DNA from: Chloroflexota bacterium
GTDB taxonomy: Bacteria; Chloroflexota; Anaerolineae; Anaerolineales; Villigracilaceae
DNA length: 64,000 nt
Direction of reading: 5' to 3'
Assembly (NCBI GenBank): GCA_019873655.1
Contig: JAIOAU010000001.1
Span: 1-64,000 of the forward strand
The notes beneath the pieces were generated by a model. The model was not told the DNA's origin. It was given only the letters and a program-made list of their open reading frames with translations, and did no database searches. Each line of letters begins with the position of its first letter. The first letter of the stretch is position 1. Shown here piece after piece: positions 1 to 9,259 of this stretch. The position numbers were made by a program, and so were the translations under genes.

Positions 1-971
1 GGCTCATCTTGAGAAAGAGTGATGGTACACTATAGGCATGGAATTTCCGATCACCGACCTCCTGAGCGCAGAAGAAAGTGAACGCTGGATTTTGGAACAC
101 TTTCATCCTGAAGGGCTGAAGTGTCCGTGGTGTCAGTCGCCGGTAGAACAGGCCAATCTGTTTCGGGTGACGCGCAAGAGCAAGCTGAAAGTGTACCGTT
201 GTCGGAAGTGCAAGCACATTTACAATCTCTACACGGGGACAGTCTTTCAGCAGCACCATTTGACGCCTCAGCAAGTTGTCCTGCTGCTACGTGGCGTTTT
301 GAAAGGCGAAACGTCCACCGAGCTGGCCGCCGAACTGGGCGTTGATTACAATACGGTGCTGCACTTGCGACGACGCCTCCAAGAGAATGCGGAACGTTTA
401 CAACCGGAGACGCCCCTGCCCGATTTGGAAGCCGAGAGCGACGAATTCTTCCAAAATGCGGGGGAAAAAAGGTCAGGAATGTGTGAGCCCGCACCGCCCT
501 CCCCGGCGGAGAGCCAACAAACGTCGCGGCCGAGGCACGTACTTCAATGATCGACCGCCCGTATTGGGCACGATTGGACGCACCAGCGGGTTGGTGCGCT
601 TGCGGGTCGTGCATACCACACAAGCGAAAACCTTGATCCGACACGTTCACCGCTTTACCTTACCCGATTGCCACGTCTTCACCGACGATTACGAAGCCTA
701 TCAGGGTATTCAACGCCCACACTCAACCGTGGCGCACAGTTGCAAAGAATGGGCGCGAGACGCTGACCAAGACGATGTGTACGAAGTCCATACCAACTCC
801 GTCGAAGGGATGTGGACAGGCTTGCGCAACTTCCTCAGGCCATTTCGCGGCGTCAGCAAGCATTTCTTGAGCGGTTATGTGGCTATCCACGAGTTTCGCG
901 TCAACCTGAAGCGCATTTCGCCAGAATTCATTTCTGCTCTCGTCGCTGTTCACTCCTTCTACAGATGAGCC
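1..971 (+). mobile_element. IS1595-family insertion sequence, near-complete
   Basis: The terminal inverted repeats are visible: bases 1-21 read inward match the reverse complement of bases 951-971 at 18 of 21 positions, ending in GGCTCATCTTGAGA on the left and its partner on the right. They enclose one transposase locus whose TGA stop (966-968) lies inside the right repeat. The size of about 0.97 kb fits single-gene IS1595 elements. The left terminus coincides with base 1, so the left target duplication is outside the window. The right flank (ttctttttta) continues directly into the 71-bp tandem repeat array, so the element inserted at or in that array. Family assignment rests on recalled transposase motifs. 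Confidence 0.85.
38..968 (+). pseudogene. IS1595-type transposase, split by a frameshift in an A-run
   Basis: The 5' part (38 to about 469) encodes an N-terminal zinc-ribbon (CPWC near residue 30, CRKC near residue 56), a helix-turn-helix-like segment and the start of the DDE domain (DEFFQNAGEK). The rest of the catalytic domain (PPRRRANKRRGRGTY, DNDRPP-like, TDDYEAY, VNSVEG-like, FLRPFRGVSKHFLSGYVA) continues to 968 in a different frame. The switch falls at GGGGG-AAAAAA (460-470). Removing one A joins the halves into a normal IS1595 transposase, so a one-base insertion is the simplest reading. The shift needed is +1 (or -2), which does not fit classical -1 slippage. It may be an inactivated copy, a sequencing error in a homopolymer, or, less likely, a recoded gene. 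Confidence 0.85.
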
Positions 972-1335
972 TTCTTTTTTACTGGATTGGATAGAACCCC
1001 CGTTGGGGGGCGTTGTGCGGCTTACAGGCCAGCCTGAGGCGATTCTTTTTTACTGGATTGGACAGAACCCCCGTTGGGGGGCGTTGTATGTCTGACAGGC
1101 CAGCCTGAGGCGATTCTTTTTTACTGGATTGGACAGAACCCCCGTTGGGGGGCGTTGTGCGGCTTACAGGCCAGCCTGAGGCGATTCTTTTTTACTGGAT
1201 TGGACAGAACCCCCGTTGGGGGGCGTTGTGTGTCTGACAGGCCAGCCTGAGGCGATTCTTTTTTACTGGATTGGACAGAACCCCCGTTGGGGGGCGTTGT
1301 GCGGCTGACGGGCCAGCCCGGGGCGGTGCTTTTTT
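972..1335. repeat. Tandem array of five 71-bp repeats
   Basis: The core actggattgg recurs at 981, 1052, 1123, 1194 and 1265, a constant 71-bp period. Each unit holds a C5-GTT-G5 mini-hairpin followed by a variable segment and gccagcctgaggcgattc. Copies 1 and 3 share gtgcggcttacagg, copies 2 and 4 share tgtctgacagg, and copy 5 is a hybrid with a degraded end. This A-B-A-B pattern suggests that a 142-bp dimer was duplicated. No convincing gene is present: reading frames through the array just repeat the unit. The array could extend to the left of the insertion sequence, outside the window. Confidence 0.9.
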
Positions 1336-1348
1336 GGCTGGAGCGGTA

Positions 1349-1374
1349 TGGGGCAAGTCTCTCGACTTGCCCCA
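1349..1374. repeat. Palindromic element downstream of lipoprotein 1
   Basis: TGGGGCAAGTC and GACTTGCCCCA form perfect 11-bp arms around TCTC, a few bases beyond the stop codon of the minus-strand lipoprotein gene. An almost identical palindrome sits at the same place behind the paralogue (2748-2775), so the pair was copied with the gene or inserted into equivalent sites. There is no T-tract, so intrinsic termination is uncertain. Confidence 0.85.
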
Positions 1375-1380
1375 CCGTGT

Positions 1381-2556
1381 TCACTCTCCGAACACCAGCG
1401 CCAGGAAGTCGAGAATCAACTGCATGGGCAGGGGGTCGAGGTTGGGCTGGAGCAGTTCCGTGCCGTGCCCGCCGCCGGGAATCTCGATGGCGCGGTAGGC
1501 CGGCTGGTTGGCCAATTCTGGCATCTCACATCCTGCAATTTCGTTTTCGTCAGCCAGACACCAGACATGCGCTTGGGAATGGCGGTTGAATATCTCTTGT
1601 ACATCGTCCGGATAAGCGCCTGGCGAAAGCGTCAGCGCCCCGCTGCAATTTGCGACCTGGCCGCAACTGATGATGGCTGCATTCGAGCCAATGCTCGAAC
1701 CAATCGCCACGATACGATGGGGATCAACGCCCGGCAGTGTTGCAGCATAATTCATGGCCGAGATTCCGTCAGACTGCCACATCTCCGGCGTCAAACTTCG
1801 AGGACATCCGCCTGGCTGACAGCCGCTGAAGGAGAAGACAAACACGGCATAGGAACGTCCCTCGGGCACAGGCGGGAACCAGGACGGGTCCCACCAGGGG
1901 TCTGTCCCCGGGTTGGGATAGGGGTTCTTTAACCCGCGGTTTTGCAGCCAGGGGGCAATCTCGTTCCAGTCGTTCATATCGCCGCCTATCCAGTGCATCA
2001 GCACCACCAGCGGGGCTGGTTCGGTGGCTGCTCGATAGTATCGACCTTGCAAGTCGCCAAATTCTCCGCGGAAAACGACCTCTTCCGGTTCAAGCGGCGG
2101 AGGAGCCGGCGTGGGCGTTGTAGTCGGGGCGGCAGCGGTTTTCGACACGAAACCGGCGTCCCAGTCAGCGGCGGCCTGGCCGCCGGCCAGGGAAACAGCC
2201 GCCGTCCGTCCGGTGGCTGGGTCCGGGTCGCTGTCGCGGGCATCGTCCCCGCCCTGGTCGGGTTGTGTCAGGGTATAGCCGCTGGCAACGAACTCCAGGG
2301 TGTAGTCGCTTGGTTGGAGGTCCGTGAAGATGTAGCGGCCGTTGGAATCGCTGCGGGTTTCGGCAATCTTTGCGCCGCTTGCATCGTACAGCCGCACGGT
2401 GACATTTGCCAGCCCTTCCTCGCCGGCGTCCTGGATTCCGTTGGCGTTGGCGTCAAGCCAGGTCAGGTCGCCTATGGAGGCTGAGCCCGCGCTTGTTGGC
2501 TGGCAAGCGGACAGAAGGACCAACAGCACAGACGAGAAGAGGAAAAATTTATTCAT
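1381..2556 (-). CDS. Lipoprotein with SdrD/Cna-B-like domain and alpha/beta-hydrolase domain
   Basis: Predicted 391-residue exported lipoprotein. It starts at the ATG preceded by AAGGAG (2563-2568); an in-frame extension upstream lacks signal features. Residues 1-18 form a lipoprotein signal ending in the lipobox LLSAC. Residues about 25-135 (IGDLTWLDANANGIQDAGEEG, DSNGRYIFTDLQPSDYTL) are a prealbumin-like SdrD/Cna-B repeat. A Pro/Thr linker follows, then a hydrolase domain to the end with the nucleophile elbow GSSIGS and a late GGGHG that may supply the catalytic His. The substrate is unknown; a carboxylesterase or polysaccharide esterase is plausible next to the glycoside hydrolases. It is the last of three co-directional genes (TetR, paralogue, this gene). 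The paralogue lacks the SdrD-like domain. Confidence 0.85.
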   Translation of the reverse strand: MNKFFLFSSVLLVLLSACQPTSAGSASIGDLTWLDANANGIQDAGEEGLANVTVRLYDASGAKIAETRSDSNGRYIFTDLQPSDYTLEFVASGYTLTQPDQGGDDARDSDPDPATGRTAAVSLAGGQAAADWDAGFVSKTAAAPTTTPTPAPPPLEPEEVVFRGEFGDLQGRYYRAATEPAPLVVLMHWIGGDMNDWNEIAPWLQNRGLKNPYPNPGTDPWWDPSWFPPVPEGRSYAVFVFSFSGCQPGGCPRSLTPEMWQSDGISAMNYAATLPGVDPHRIVAIGSSIGSNAAIISCGQVANCSGALTLSPGAYPDDVQEIFNRHSQAHVWCLADENEIAGCEMPELANQPAYRAIEIPGGGHGTELLQPNLDPLPMQLILDFLALVFGE

Positions 2557-2667
2557 AGTGTTCTCCTTGAAGGGTATCTCGTCGGCTCCAGCCCGCCGAC
2601 GGTGGACCATAGGGCCGCTTTCACGCTCTCTTGCAGACTGGTTCGGAGGACGGAGGAGCCATTGGCT

Positions 2668-2742
2668 CTATGGATTTACCGGTTGTTTGGGAACGGCCAG
2701 GCCATCGAAGAGCAAGTCGAAAGACTGGCGCAAAACACGTTA
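2668..2742 (-). pseudogene. Remnant of the 3' end of a second TetR gene
   Basis: Read on the minus strand this segment encodes RVLRQSFDLLFDGLA followed by a short divergent tail and TAG. That matches the last residues of the intact TetR gene whose 3' end lies at 3834-3895. It sits at the same position relative to lipoprotein 1 as the intact TetR does to lipoprotein 2. This shows that a unit containing TetR and lipoprotein was duplicated in tandem and most of the second TetR was later deleted. The palindrome at 2748-2775 lies at the break. The rest of 2557-2747 shows no gene. Confidence 0.8.
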
Positions 2743-2747
2743 GCGGT

Positions 2748-2775
2748 GTGGGGCAAGTCTACAGACTTGCCCCAC
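2748..2775. repeat. Palindromic element downstream of lipoprotein 2
   Basis: GTGGGGCAAGTCT and AGACTTGCCCCAC form 13-bp perfect arms separated by AC. It is the counterpart of the palindrome at 1349-1374 and belongs to a family with the general pattern GTaGGGCAAGTCnnnGACTTGCCCtAC seen elsewhere in the window. It lies just after the stop of the minus-strand lipoprotein gene. No U-tract follows. Confidence 0.85.
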
Positions 2776-2780
2776 CATCT

Positions 2781-3713
2781 TCACTCTCCAAACACCCGCG
2801 CCAGGAAGTCGAGAATCAACTGCATGGGCAGGGGGGCAAGGCCCGGCCGTAGCATGTCATTGCCATGCCCCCCATCGGGAATGAAAATGGAGCGGTAAGT
2901 GGGGATCCCGGCCGAATCGAGGTTTTGATAGGCGGTGTCGCCGCCGTGCAGGCGCCAGGCCACGGCATTCGGATTATGCTCTACGAGCGATAGGACTGCG
3001 TCTGAGTATTCCACGTTCAGGTAACCGCCCGGCGAAAGCGAGAGCGCTCCGAGACAGGTCGCCTGTCCCTGGGCCGTCTGATTGAGCGCGTCGCAGGCGT
3101 CTATGGCCCCGTCGGCGCCGATGCTCGAACCGATGGCGGCCATGCGGTGGGGGTCCACATCGGGCAGTTCCGCTGCTTTTTGCATGGCCGCAATCGCATC
3201 CGCCAGCCAGACATCCGGTATCCAGTTTTGACAACCCTCAGGGGCGGGTTGACAACCGGTGAACGAGAAGATGAAGACGGCGTAGGAGCGGCCGGGCGGC
3301 ACAGGCGGGAACCAGGTCGAGTCCCACCAGGGATCGGTCCCCGGGTTGGGGTAGGGGTTCTGCTGCCCGCGGTTTTGCAGCCAGACGGCAATCTCGTTCC
3401 AGTCGGTCATGTCGCCCCCCACCCAGTGCATGAGCACCACCAGCGGCGCGGAGGCGGTGGCGGCAGGATAATAGCGGCCGCGAAGTTCCCCTTGCCCCCC
3501 TGTAAACACGATTTCCTGCGGTTCAGGCGGCGGACCGGGAGGGAGAGTAGGCGCAGGCGTCTGCGTGGGGGGTAACGTGGCCGCTTGACCCGACTCAGTC
3601 TCTGAGATGGGGGCGCTGGTCGGGAGGTCGCTCCCTGACCCTTGTCGAGAGCAAGCCAGAGAAACGACCAATAGGAGCGCAAAAAAGAGGAAGAAGGGAC
3701 GTGCGGTTTTCAT
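2781..3713 (-). CDS. Lipoprotein alpha/beta hydrolase (paralogue of the preceding gene)
   Basis: Predicted 310-residue lipoprotein. The start is an ATG behind AGGAGAGACTT. The signal peptide ends in the lipobox VSLAC (Cys at about residue 21), then a short Pro/Thr-rich linker and one hydrolase domain. The hydrolase shares long blocks with the gene at 1381-2556 (VVLMHWVGGDMTDWNEI, GTDPWWDSTWFPPVP, SLSPGGY) and keeps GSSIGA and DGGHGND as likely nucleophile elbow and catalytic His. It has no SdrD-like domain. It lies downstream of the TetR gene and may be controlled by it. The substrate is not evident. Confidence 0.85.
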   Translation of the reverse strand: MKTARPFFLFFALLLVVSLACSRQGSGSDLPTSAPISETESGQAATLPPTQTPAPTLPPGPPPEPQEIVFTGGQGELRGRYYPAATASAPLVVLMHWVGGDMTDWNEIAVWLQNRGQQNPYPNPGTDPWWDSTWFPPVPPGRSYAVFIFSFTGCQPAPEGCQNWIPDVWLADAIAAMQKAAELPDVDPHRMAAIGSSIGADGAIDACDALNQTAQGQATCLGALSLSPGGYLNVEYSDAVLSLVEHNPNAVAWRLHGGDTAYQNLDSAGIPTYRSIFIPDGGHGNDMLRPGLAPLPMQLILDFLARVFGE

Positions 3714-3833
3714 AAGTCTCTCCTGTTTTCAACAAAAGGACTTCATCCATTCAGCCAGCGCATTCCGGCAGGCCTTTCTTTGGTTTTCCCCTCTGTTTCC
3801 TCCGAAAGGGCGGTCAGAGATGCGCCGGGTGAA

Positions 3834-4433
3834 TCAACCCGGATGAGCCAGACCGTCGAAGAGGAGGTCGAAAGACTGGCGCAGAACACGTTGCCAGGTT
3901 GCATCCTCGCGAGGAGAGAAGGCGCGCGGCAGATTTTCTAACATGCCGTCGTACCAGGATAAGAGCGTCAGGGCAACCACCTGCGGGTCGGCCGGGCGCA
4001 GTTCGCCGCTGGTCATGGCCATCGCAACCATCTCTGTCAAAATTTCCAGATAGCGCCGCTCATAGTCCTGCAGTTGCGCATGGATGATGGGATAACGCTC
4101 GGACAATGTGCGCAATTCGAGACTGAGAGGAGCCAGGTCGGCTTCCGCAAACCAATCCGCTGCAACGTACTGCCACAACCGTTCGCGCGCGCTCCCCTGA
4201 CCCTGGGAAAGTTGCTCCAGGCGGGTTAGGTCGGGGAGGAAGAATTCTTCCAGCAGAGCCCCAACCAGAGCCTCTTTGTTCTCAAAGTAGTGATACAGGA
4301 TGCCCACGCTCAGGTCTGCTTCGGCGGCGATGTCTTGCATGCGCGTGGCGACAAAGCCTTTGCGGGCAAAGACGCGCAGGGCGGCTTGCAGAATCTGAGG
4401 AATACGTTCGGCGCTGACATCGGGACGGGGCAT
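3834..4433 (-). CDS. TetR/AcrR-family transcriptional regulator
   Basis: A 199-residue repressor-type protein. The N-terminal helix-turn-helix spans about residues 10-55 (AALRVFARKGFVATRMQDIAA, SVGILYHYFENKEALV), the typical TetR tetrahelical DNA-binding signature. The rest is a helical ligand-binding and dimerisation domain with no recognisable ligand class. The ATG overlaps the edge of a perfect 10-bp-arm palindrome at 4433-4454, so autorepression is likely. The downstream co-directional genes are the two hydrolase lipoproteins, its probable targets. Confidence 0.9.
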   Translation of the reverse strand: MPRPDVSAERIPQILQAALRVFARKGFVATRMQDIAAEADLSVGILYHYFENKEALVGALLEEFFLPDLTRLEQLSQGQGSARERLWQYVAADWFAEADLAPLSLELRTLSERYPIIHAQLQDYERRYLEILTEMVAMAMTSGELRPADPQVVALTLLSWYDGMLENLPRAFSPREDATWQRVLRQSFDLLFDGLAHPG

Positions 4434-4454
4434 AATTGAATTTTAATTCAATTA
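4433..4454. promoter_or_regulatory. Probable TetR operator overlapping its start codon
   Basis: TAATTGAATT and AATTCAATTA form perfect inverted 10-bp arms with a TT centre. The first base is the last base of the TetR start codon complement, so a bound dimer would cover the initiation region of the TetR transcript. The AT-rich TATATAAT just beyond (4452-4459) could be part of the promoter. The remaining 70 bp to the next gene show nothing else. Confidence 0.7.
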
Positions 4455-4526
4455 TATAATCGTCGCTGCGCTCTAGACCTTAAAAAATGCAACGCCCCCT
4501 GCAACCTTTTCACCGAAATATTGCCG

Positions 4527-6668
4527 TCACGGGACCTCGGGCGAAAAAGGGGTAAGCCTGTCGTACACCGGCCCCTCGCTCGTCCCGCCGACGCGCCGCT
4601 CGCCGTGAGACGGGCCGCCGGGGGCATTCGAGGAATCCAGAATGACCGTCCCTTCGCCCTCGTCGAAGTGGTACAGCGCGGCGGTGTATTCGTCCGGCGC
4701 AAAGGGTGAATCCGGCGGGGGGAAGTTCTCCGTGTAGCGGACAATGGTCGAAATGCGCGCCTCGTCTATCCAGCCGCGAAACGAGGGGTAGGTTCCGGGG
4801 TCGTAGTCATGCTTTTCGGCGCCGATGACCAGAAACGGCTCATTGCGCCAGGCGACGCCGCGCCCGGGACGGTAAGACAGATTGCCCGGCGGCCCCTGCA
4901 CGCGCTTGTCCAGGTTGCCATTGATGAACAGGCTCATCTCGCCGTCCATGCGCCGCGTCACGGCAACGTGATACCAGGTATCGGCCTCCAGCCGCGTGGA
5001 ACTGCACAAGGTGTATCCCCAACTGCCGTTATGCACGCCAAAGGCAATCCGTTCGCCGTAGAGAGAAATGCCGTAGTCGCCATAACTGGGGACGCCGAAA
5101 ATATCGCGGTCGAAGAGGATGTTGCCGTAAATCCAGGTATCTTCGCCCTGGGCGCACGTGGAACGGCGGTTTTCCCCGGCGGCGAAGCGCAGCCAGAACT
5201 CGATGGTGAAATCGGTCTCCCCCACGTTGACCGGCAGGGAGCGACCGTTTTCATCCAGGAGCGGAATCTTGACGCGGTCCACGTCGCCGCGGCCTGTCCC
5301 GAAAAAGCGCAGGGAATAGGACGGCGCAGGAACGGGCGAAGGCGTGGGGGACGGCGCGGCAGTGGGCTGGGGAGCGGGCGTGTTCGGCGCGCCGCTCGTC
5401 CCGCCGGGGGGACGAATCGTGTTACGCGCCCACGAGTCCCGAATCACCTGCCACAGGTCGCTTTCGACTTCGGTGAAGTTGGCCGGGTCGGGGCCGAAGG
5501 GGTAGTACATCGCCCGGTCGCCGAGGGTGTACCAGGGTTCGTAGGTCGGCTCCCAGACCCAGATGGCGTGGTTGAGACCGTGCGCCTCGAACCAGGCGAT
5601 TTCATCGCGCAGGAAGTCCGCCGCGCCCGGCGCCCAGCGCACCACGCCGAACTCGTTGACCGTCACCGGCGCGCCCGTCTGCTGACGGTATTCCTCCAGC
5701 GGGGCGAGATACGCTTCCAGCCAGGCGCGGTCAAACTGGTCGGGGAGGCCGTCCCAGTTGATGTCGAACTCGCCGGGGTAGGGTTTGTCCTCGTCGGGCT
5801 GCTGGTGGGTGTAGAGGAACGGCCCGTACTGGTGCGCGGCATAGACGATGCGCTCCGCATCCACCGGTTCGAGGTACGGCAGCCAGGGGACGCTGCCCCA
5901 GCCCATCGGCTCGACCAGGATGGGGGTCTCGGCGTCCACTTCACGGATGGCGGCCACGAGGCGCGGGTAGAACTGGTTCCAGTCGTAGAGTGTGCCGGCG
6001 TAGCGCGGGTAGAACTCCTCCGGAGTGTAGATTTGGAGCATCACATCGTCGGCGTTTGGCTCCACCATCAGGTCGTAGCCGGCCACAATCGGGTTGTCGC
6101 GGTAGCGTTCGGCGGTGTAACGCCACATCTCGACCCAGGCGTCCTGCGCGGCCTGCTCGCTCCAGAGGGTTTCGACGAGCAGGGACGGGTCGTACCAGAC
6201 GCCGGCCCCGTCGCGGTAGAAGGTGAAGTCGCTGCGTCCCGGCCCGGCGCGGAAGGCGATGACGGCGTACAGACCGGCGTTCTGCGCCTTTTCCAGCAGG
6301 GAATCCAGGTTGGCCTGCGCGCCCTCATCGAGGACGTAGGGCGGGCGTTCGGTGAACAGACCGGGGATGGACAGGTTGACGTAATTCGCGCCCGCCGCCG
6401 CCAGCCGGTCGAAATCGGATTGCTCGTAGGGCGGGCCGATGTGGCCCTCGCCGAGCGCGTCGTAGTCCAGGTCGGGGATGCGGATGCGCTGCCAGATGTT
6501 GGCCCCGCGCAGTTGCGTCCCGTTCGTCCAGAGCGACCATTTGTCTCTCTCGCCTCCTTCTTCCACAGGAGATGTGGGAGATGCGCTTGTTTGAGATGGC
6601 GGTAAAACGGGCAAACAGGCAGTCAGGAAGAGACAAAGAGCAAAGAGAACGGCGACCGATTTGGACAT
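4527..6668 (-). CDS. Lipoprotein GH5-like glycoside hydrolase with C-terminal LamG domain
   Basis: A 713-residue secreted lipoprotein. The ATG has AAGGAG upstream; residues 1-18 end in the lipobox FLTAC. Residues about 40-425 resemble a clan-A (GH5-type) TIM barrel: GANIWQR near the start, [14 protein letters not shown] carrying the probable acid/base Glu, VEPMGWG, and VTVNEFGV carrying the probable nucleophile Glu. The usual NEP signature reads VEP here. A Pro/Thr/Ser linker (about 435-465) leads to a concanavalin-like LamG domain (about 475-700; [28 protein letters not shown]). The likely role is extracellular beta-glucan or mannan hydrolysis. The neighbouring GH9-like lipoprotein supports a polysaccharide-degradation pair. 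Confidence 0.85.
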   Translation of the reverse strand: MSKSVAVLFALCLFLTACLPVLPPSQTSASPTSPVEEGGERDKWSLWTNGTQLRGANIWQRIRIPDLDYDALGEGHIGPPYEQSDFDRLAAAGANYVNLSIPGLFTERPPYVLDEGAQANLDSLLEKAQNAGLYAVIAFRAGPGRSDFTFYRDGAGVWYDPSLLVETLWSEQAAQDAWVEMWRYTAERYRDNPIVAGYDLMVEPNADDVMLQIYTPEEFYPRYAGTLYDWNQFYPRLVAAIREVDAETPILVEPMGWGSVPWLPYLEPVDAERIVYAAHQYGPFLYTHQQPDEDKPYPGEFDINWDGLPDQFDRAWLEAYLAPLEEYRQQTGAPVTVNEFGVVRWAPGAADFLRDEIAWFEAHGLNHAIWVWEPTYEPWYTLGDRAMYYPFGPDPANFTEVESDLWQVIRDSWARNTIRPPGGTSGAPNTPAPQPTAAPSPTPSPVPAPSYSLRFFGTGRGDVDRVKIPLLDENGRSLPVNVGETDFTIEFWLRFAAGENRRSTCAQGEDTWIYGNILFDRDIFGVPSYGDYGISLYGERIAFGVHNGSWGYTLCSSTRLEADTWYHVAVTRRMDGEMSLFINGNLDKRVQGPPGNLSYRPGRGVAWRNEPFLVIGAEKHDYDPGTYPSFRGWIDEARISTIVRYTENFPPPDSPFAPDEYTAALYHFDEGEGTVILDSSNAPGGPSHGERRVGGTSEGPVYDRLTPFSPEVP

Positions 6669-6715
6669 GTCATGCTCCTTAATAGACGATAAACGGCGCG
6701 GATACGTCTGAGGCC

Positions 6716-9199
6716 TCACTTCTCCAGCGCCAGCATTGCAAACAGGAAGGAGGCGGCGTCATAAATGCAGGCTTCGCTGTTGCGGTACATGCCCGGTTCG
6801 TCGAGATAGTAGAGCAGGCCGGCGTCCACATACGTGGCAATCCCCGGAACGACCGCGCCGGGGACGCTGGCGGGCGAGCTCCCAAAACGGGACTGCAGGA
6901 TGGCGTGGTAGTGATAGCGCGGTTCGGGGAAGCCGCTGCCGAAGACGAGCGTGTAGTCATTGACCGGGTGCAGGCCGTATATCCAGTAGGCGGCGGGGAG
7001 CAAATCGGCAACTCGAATATGTTCCGGGACGACTTTTTCCAGCCAGTAGGCGTCATGGATGGCGTTGAGATAGAGGCCGCTCATCCCCCAATCGGAATAG
7101 GGCCATTCGCCGATGAACGGGAACGGTTCGGGAGCCGAGCGTTCGCGAAGCGAGTCGGCGGCGCGCTGGAGAGCGGTGAGAGTCGAAGCCTTGAGCGGCC
7201 CGTCTGGCAGGTACGGATAGAGCCGCGCCAGGAACGGCGGCGCATACCAGAAGCCGGAATGATGGGTCACGGTGGGGGCCGGCCATTCGGTGGGGAAGTT
7301 TTCAAAGTAAGGCCGGAACTGTTCCAGCGTTTGCAGATAGGCCGGGTCGGCCTGGGTCAGGTAGAGTTCGGCGGCGGCCGCGGCAATCATCTGTTCGCGG
7401 CCTTCCTCCCAGCCGCTGAAATAGACCGTCGGGCGGTACATCTCCGGGCGGCTCTGGAAGTAATCCCAGGCGCGCCGGGCGGCCTGCCAGGCCTGCCCGG
7501 CCAGTTGCGGGTTTGTCTGGCGCAGGACGCGCGAGGCGGCAGACAGGGCCGTCACGAATTGCAGGTTCACGTCGCTGTGGTAGTCGTGGAAAAGAAGACG
7601 CTCGTCGCCGGTGTTGGGAATCCCGTCTGTCATTGCCTCGGGGAGAACCGGGTCGCCGTATTTTTCGGGCGGCTCGACCACGCCCACAAAGACGCGCCCA
7701 TCGGGGGCTTGCATGGAAAGCAGCCAGCGCGTCCCCCATTCGATTTGCTCCAGCAGGTCGGGGACGCCGTTCGGTTGGTTGACCTGCAAGCGGCGGTTGG
7801 GGACGTCCAGGCTGTGCAGGTCGCGGGAGGGGGCAAATTCCTCCCAGGCCAGCGCCAGCTGGTGGACAACGAATGCCTGGGAATAGACGTTCAGGTCGTA
7901 ATCCCCGGCGTCGAACCAGCCGCCCACATCGAGCGGGACGTAACCGGTTGCGCCGTCGGCTTCGTAGGAGACGAATCCATCCGGGCCGGTAAAGTTTGGC
8001 GGGGCGGCGATGGCGTCGTCCAGCGTGGATGCGCCGTGCGAGAGGCCGCCGCCCAAATCCACGGCGGCGTGGCTCATCTGGAAGGGGAGGAAGTAATCCA
8101 GGGTGTTTTGCCAGCGGTTGCGGAAAATATCGGGCGCAACCGGGAACCAGTCGGTCGCCCCGCCGGCCCAGACGAGGCGGTACTCGCCGATTTCTTCCAC
8201 CGCGCTGAAGTCGAAGACGGCGAACTGTCTCCAGAAATCCTGCAAGTCAGGCTGGAATGCGCCGGTCAGGACGGTTTCCGCGCCGCCGGGGACCTTACGC
8301 TCCAGGCGGACGGTCAGGTCGGGCAGGGGCGCGCGGTAGTCCGCCTCCAGAACGGCGCGCTTGACGCTCTGGGGCAGGTACCCAACGCGGCTGTAACGCA
8401 CGGCAGGCGGGAGGGGGCCGGGGTCGGCGGGCGGCGGCGTGAGCGTGAAATGAAGTGTCTCGCCGTTGACGGGCATCGAAATTTCCACCATATAGTTTTG
8501 TCCGCCCCATTGACGCCCGTCCCACAGGCTGATGGCGCGGTCGGCGCGCAGGGTCAGGTTGCGGGTCGGGTCATCGGCCAGAAGTTGCAACTCGCTCAGA
8601 TGTTCGACGAGCGGTCCTTCCCCGCCCGGCTCGGTCGGATAGACGCCCTCGCCCTGGTCGGTCAGGTAACGCTGTCCGCGAAATGCCTCGAGGGGCAGAT
8701 AGAAGGCGTAACTGGCCCAGCCAACCTGCTCGCTTTCTTCTTCTGCGTCCAGGCGCGCTTCAAAGTGAACTTCCCGCCCGACCGGATAGATTTTCTGCCG
8801 GTAAACGCTTTGCCCGCCGGGCAGACGCCCCTCGAAATAACGCGCGCCGTCTTCCACCCAGGTCTCCTGGTCTTCCAGGTCGGCGTACCAGGTCCACTCG
8901 TTCAAGCCGTTCTGCATCCCGGAATCGAGGATGAAAGTCTGGTAATTCAGCAGAATGACCGAGCCGCCGCTCTCGTAAGGGACCAGCATGAACGAATCGG
9001 CGTACAGGACGCCGTCATCGTTGATGGCGAGGGGGGAAACGGCGGGAACCGCCGCGGCCGGGTCGGGGACGGAAGAGGAAACGGGGAGCGGCGCAGGCGG
9101 CGTCTCCGGCGCAGGAGACGGATTCGCCGGCGCAGGCAGGCAGGAGGCCAGGAGAAGAGAGGAGCAGAGGAGGATAAGTAATGAGGAGGATGGTTTCAT
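6716..9199 (-). CDS. Lipoprotein GH9-like glycoside hydrolase
   Basis: An 827-residue lipoprotein. The chosen ATG gives a signal peptide ending in LLASC. Upstream in-frame codons fall within an 8-nt periodic repeat, and no Shine-Dalgarno sequence is present. A variable N-terminal beta region is followed by a cellulase Ig-like segment (about 270-360; [18 protein letters not shown]) and a GH9-type (alpha/alpha)6 barrel containing [15 protein letters not shown] with the conserved DAGD catalytic Asp motif, [13 protein letters not shown], a long helical region, and [13 protein letters not shown] near the C-terminus. The likely function is endo-beta-glucanase or related glucan hydrolysis at the cell surface. 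It forms a likely transcription unit with the GH5-like gene 47 bp downstream. Confidence 0.85.
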   Translation of the reverse strand: MKPSSSLLILLCSSLLLASCLPAPANPSPAPETPPAPLPVSSSVPDPAAAVPAVSPLAINDDGVLYADSFMLVPYESGGSVILLNYQTFILDSGMQNGLNEWTWYADLEDQETWVEDGARYFEGRLPGGQSVYRQKIYPVGREVHFEARLDAEEESEQVGWASYAFYLPLEAFRGQRYLTDQGEGVYPTEPGGEGPLVEHLSELQLLADDPTRNLTLRADRAISLWDGRQWGGQNYMVEISMPVNGETLHFTLTPPPADPGPLPPAVRYSRVGYLPQSVKRAVLEADYRAPLPDLTVRLERKVPGGAETVLTGAFQPDLQDFWRQFAVFDFSAVEEIGEYRLVWAGGATDWFPVAPDIFRNRWQNTLDYFLPFQMSHAAVDLGGGLSHGASTLDDAIAAPPNFTGPDGFVSYEADGATGYVPLDVGGWFDAGDYDLNVYSQAFVVHQLALAWEEFAPSRDLHSLDVPNRRLQVNQPNGVPDLLEQIEWGTRWLLSMQAPDGRVFVGVVEPPEKYGDPVLPEAMTDGIPNTGDERLLFHDYHSDVNLQFVTALSAASRVLRQTNPQLAGQAWQAARRAWDYFQSRPEMYRPTVYFSGWEEGREQMIAAAAAELYLTQADPAYLQTLEQFRPYFENFPTEWPAPTVTHHSGFWYAPPFLARLYPYLPDGPLKASTLTALQRAADSLRERSAPEPFPFIGEWPYSDWGMSGLYLNAIHDAYWLEKVVPEHIRVADLLPAAYWIYGLHPVNDYTLVFGSGFPEPRYHYHAILQSRFGSSPASVPGAVVPGIATYVDAGLLYYLDEPGMYRNSEACIYDAASFLFAMLALEK

Positions 9200-9252
9200 G
9201 GTCGGGTAGTTTGATAGTCTGGTAGTCTGGTAGTCGGATGGTCTGATGGTCA
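9200..9252 (-). repeat. 8-nt periodic leader before the GH9-like gene
   Basis: On the coding strand the unit is roughly nGACTAyC/nGACCATC, repeated about six times and ending directly before the ATG, where a Shine-Dalgarno sequence would normally be. The same kind of leader in the same orientation precedes plus-strand genes at 40838 and 43096. Confidence 0.75.
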
Positions 9253-9259
9253 AACAGAA

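Noticed and set aside
455-475. Programmed -1 frameshift in the transposase
   Set aside because: The downstream frame requires a +1 or -2 shift, so slippage backwards by one base would not give the correct protein.
972-1335. CRISPR array
   Set aside because: The whole 71-bp unit repeats, with no alternation of constant repeat and unique spacer, and no cas gene is nearby.
1121-1384. Short minus-strand reading frame through the 71-bp repeats
   Set aside because: It merely translates the repeat unit; no start signal or independent evidence.
4809-6605. Long open frame on the plus strand opposite the GH5-like gene
   Set aside because: High-GC antisense shadow: no domain motif or ribosome site, and the minus-strand gene has a clear lipoprotein signal and catalytic motifs.
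6905-9181. A 758-codon open frame on the plus strand opposite the GH9-like gene
   Set aside because: Antisense shadow; its composition mirrors the GH9 gene and no family motif is visible.
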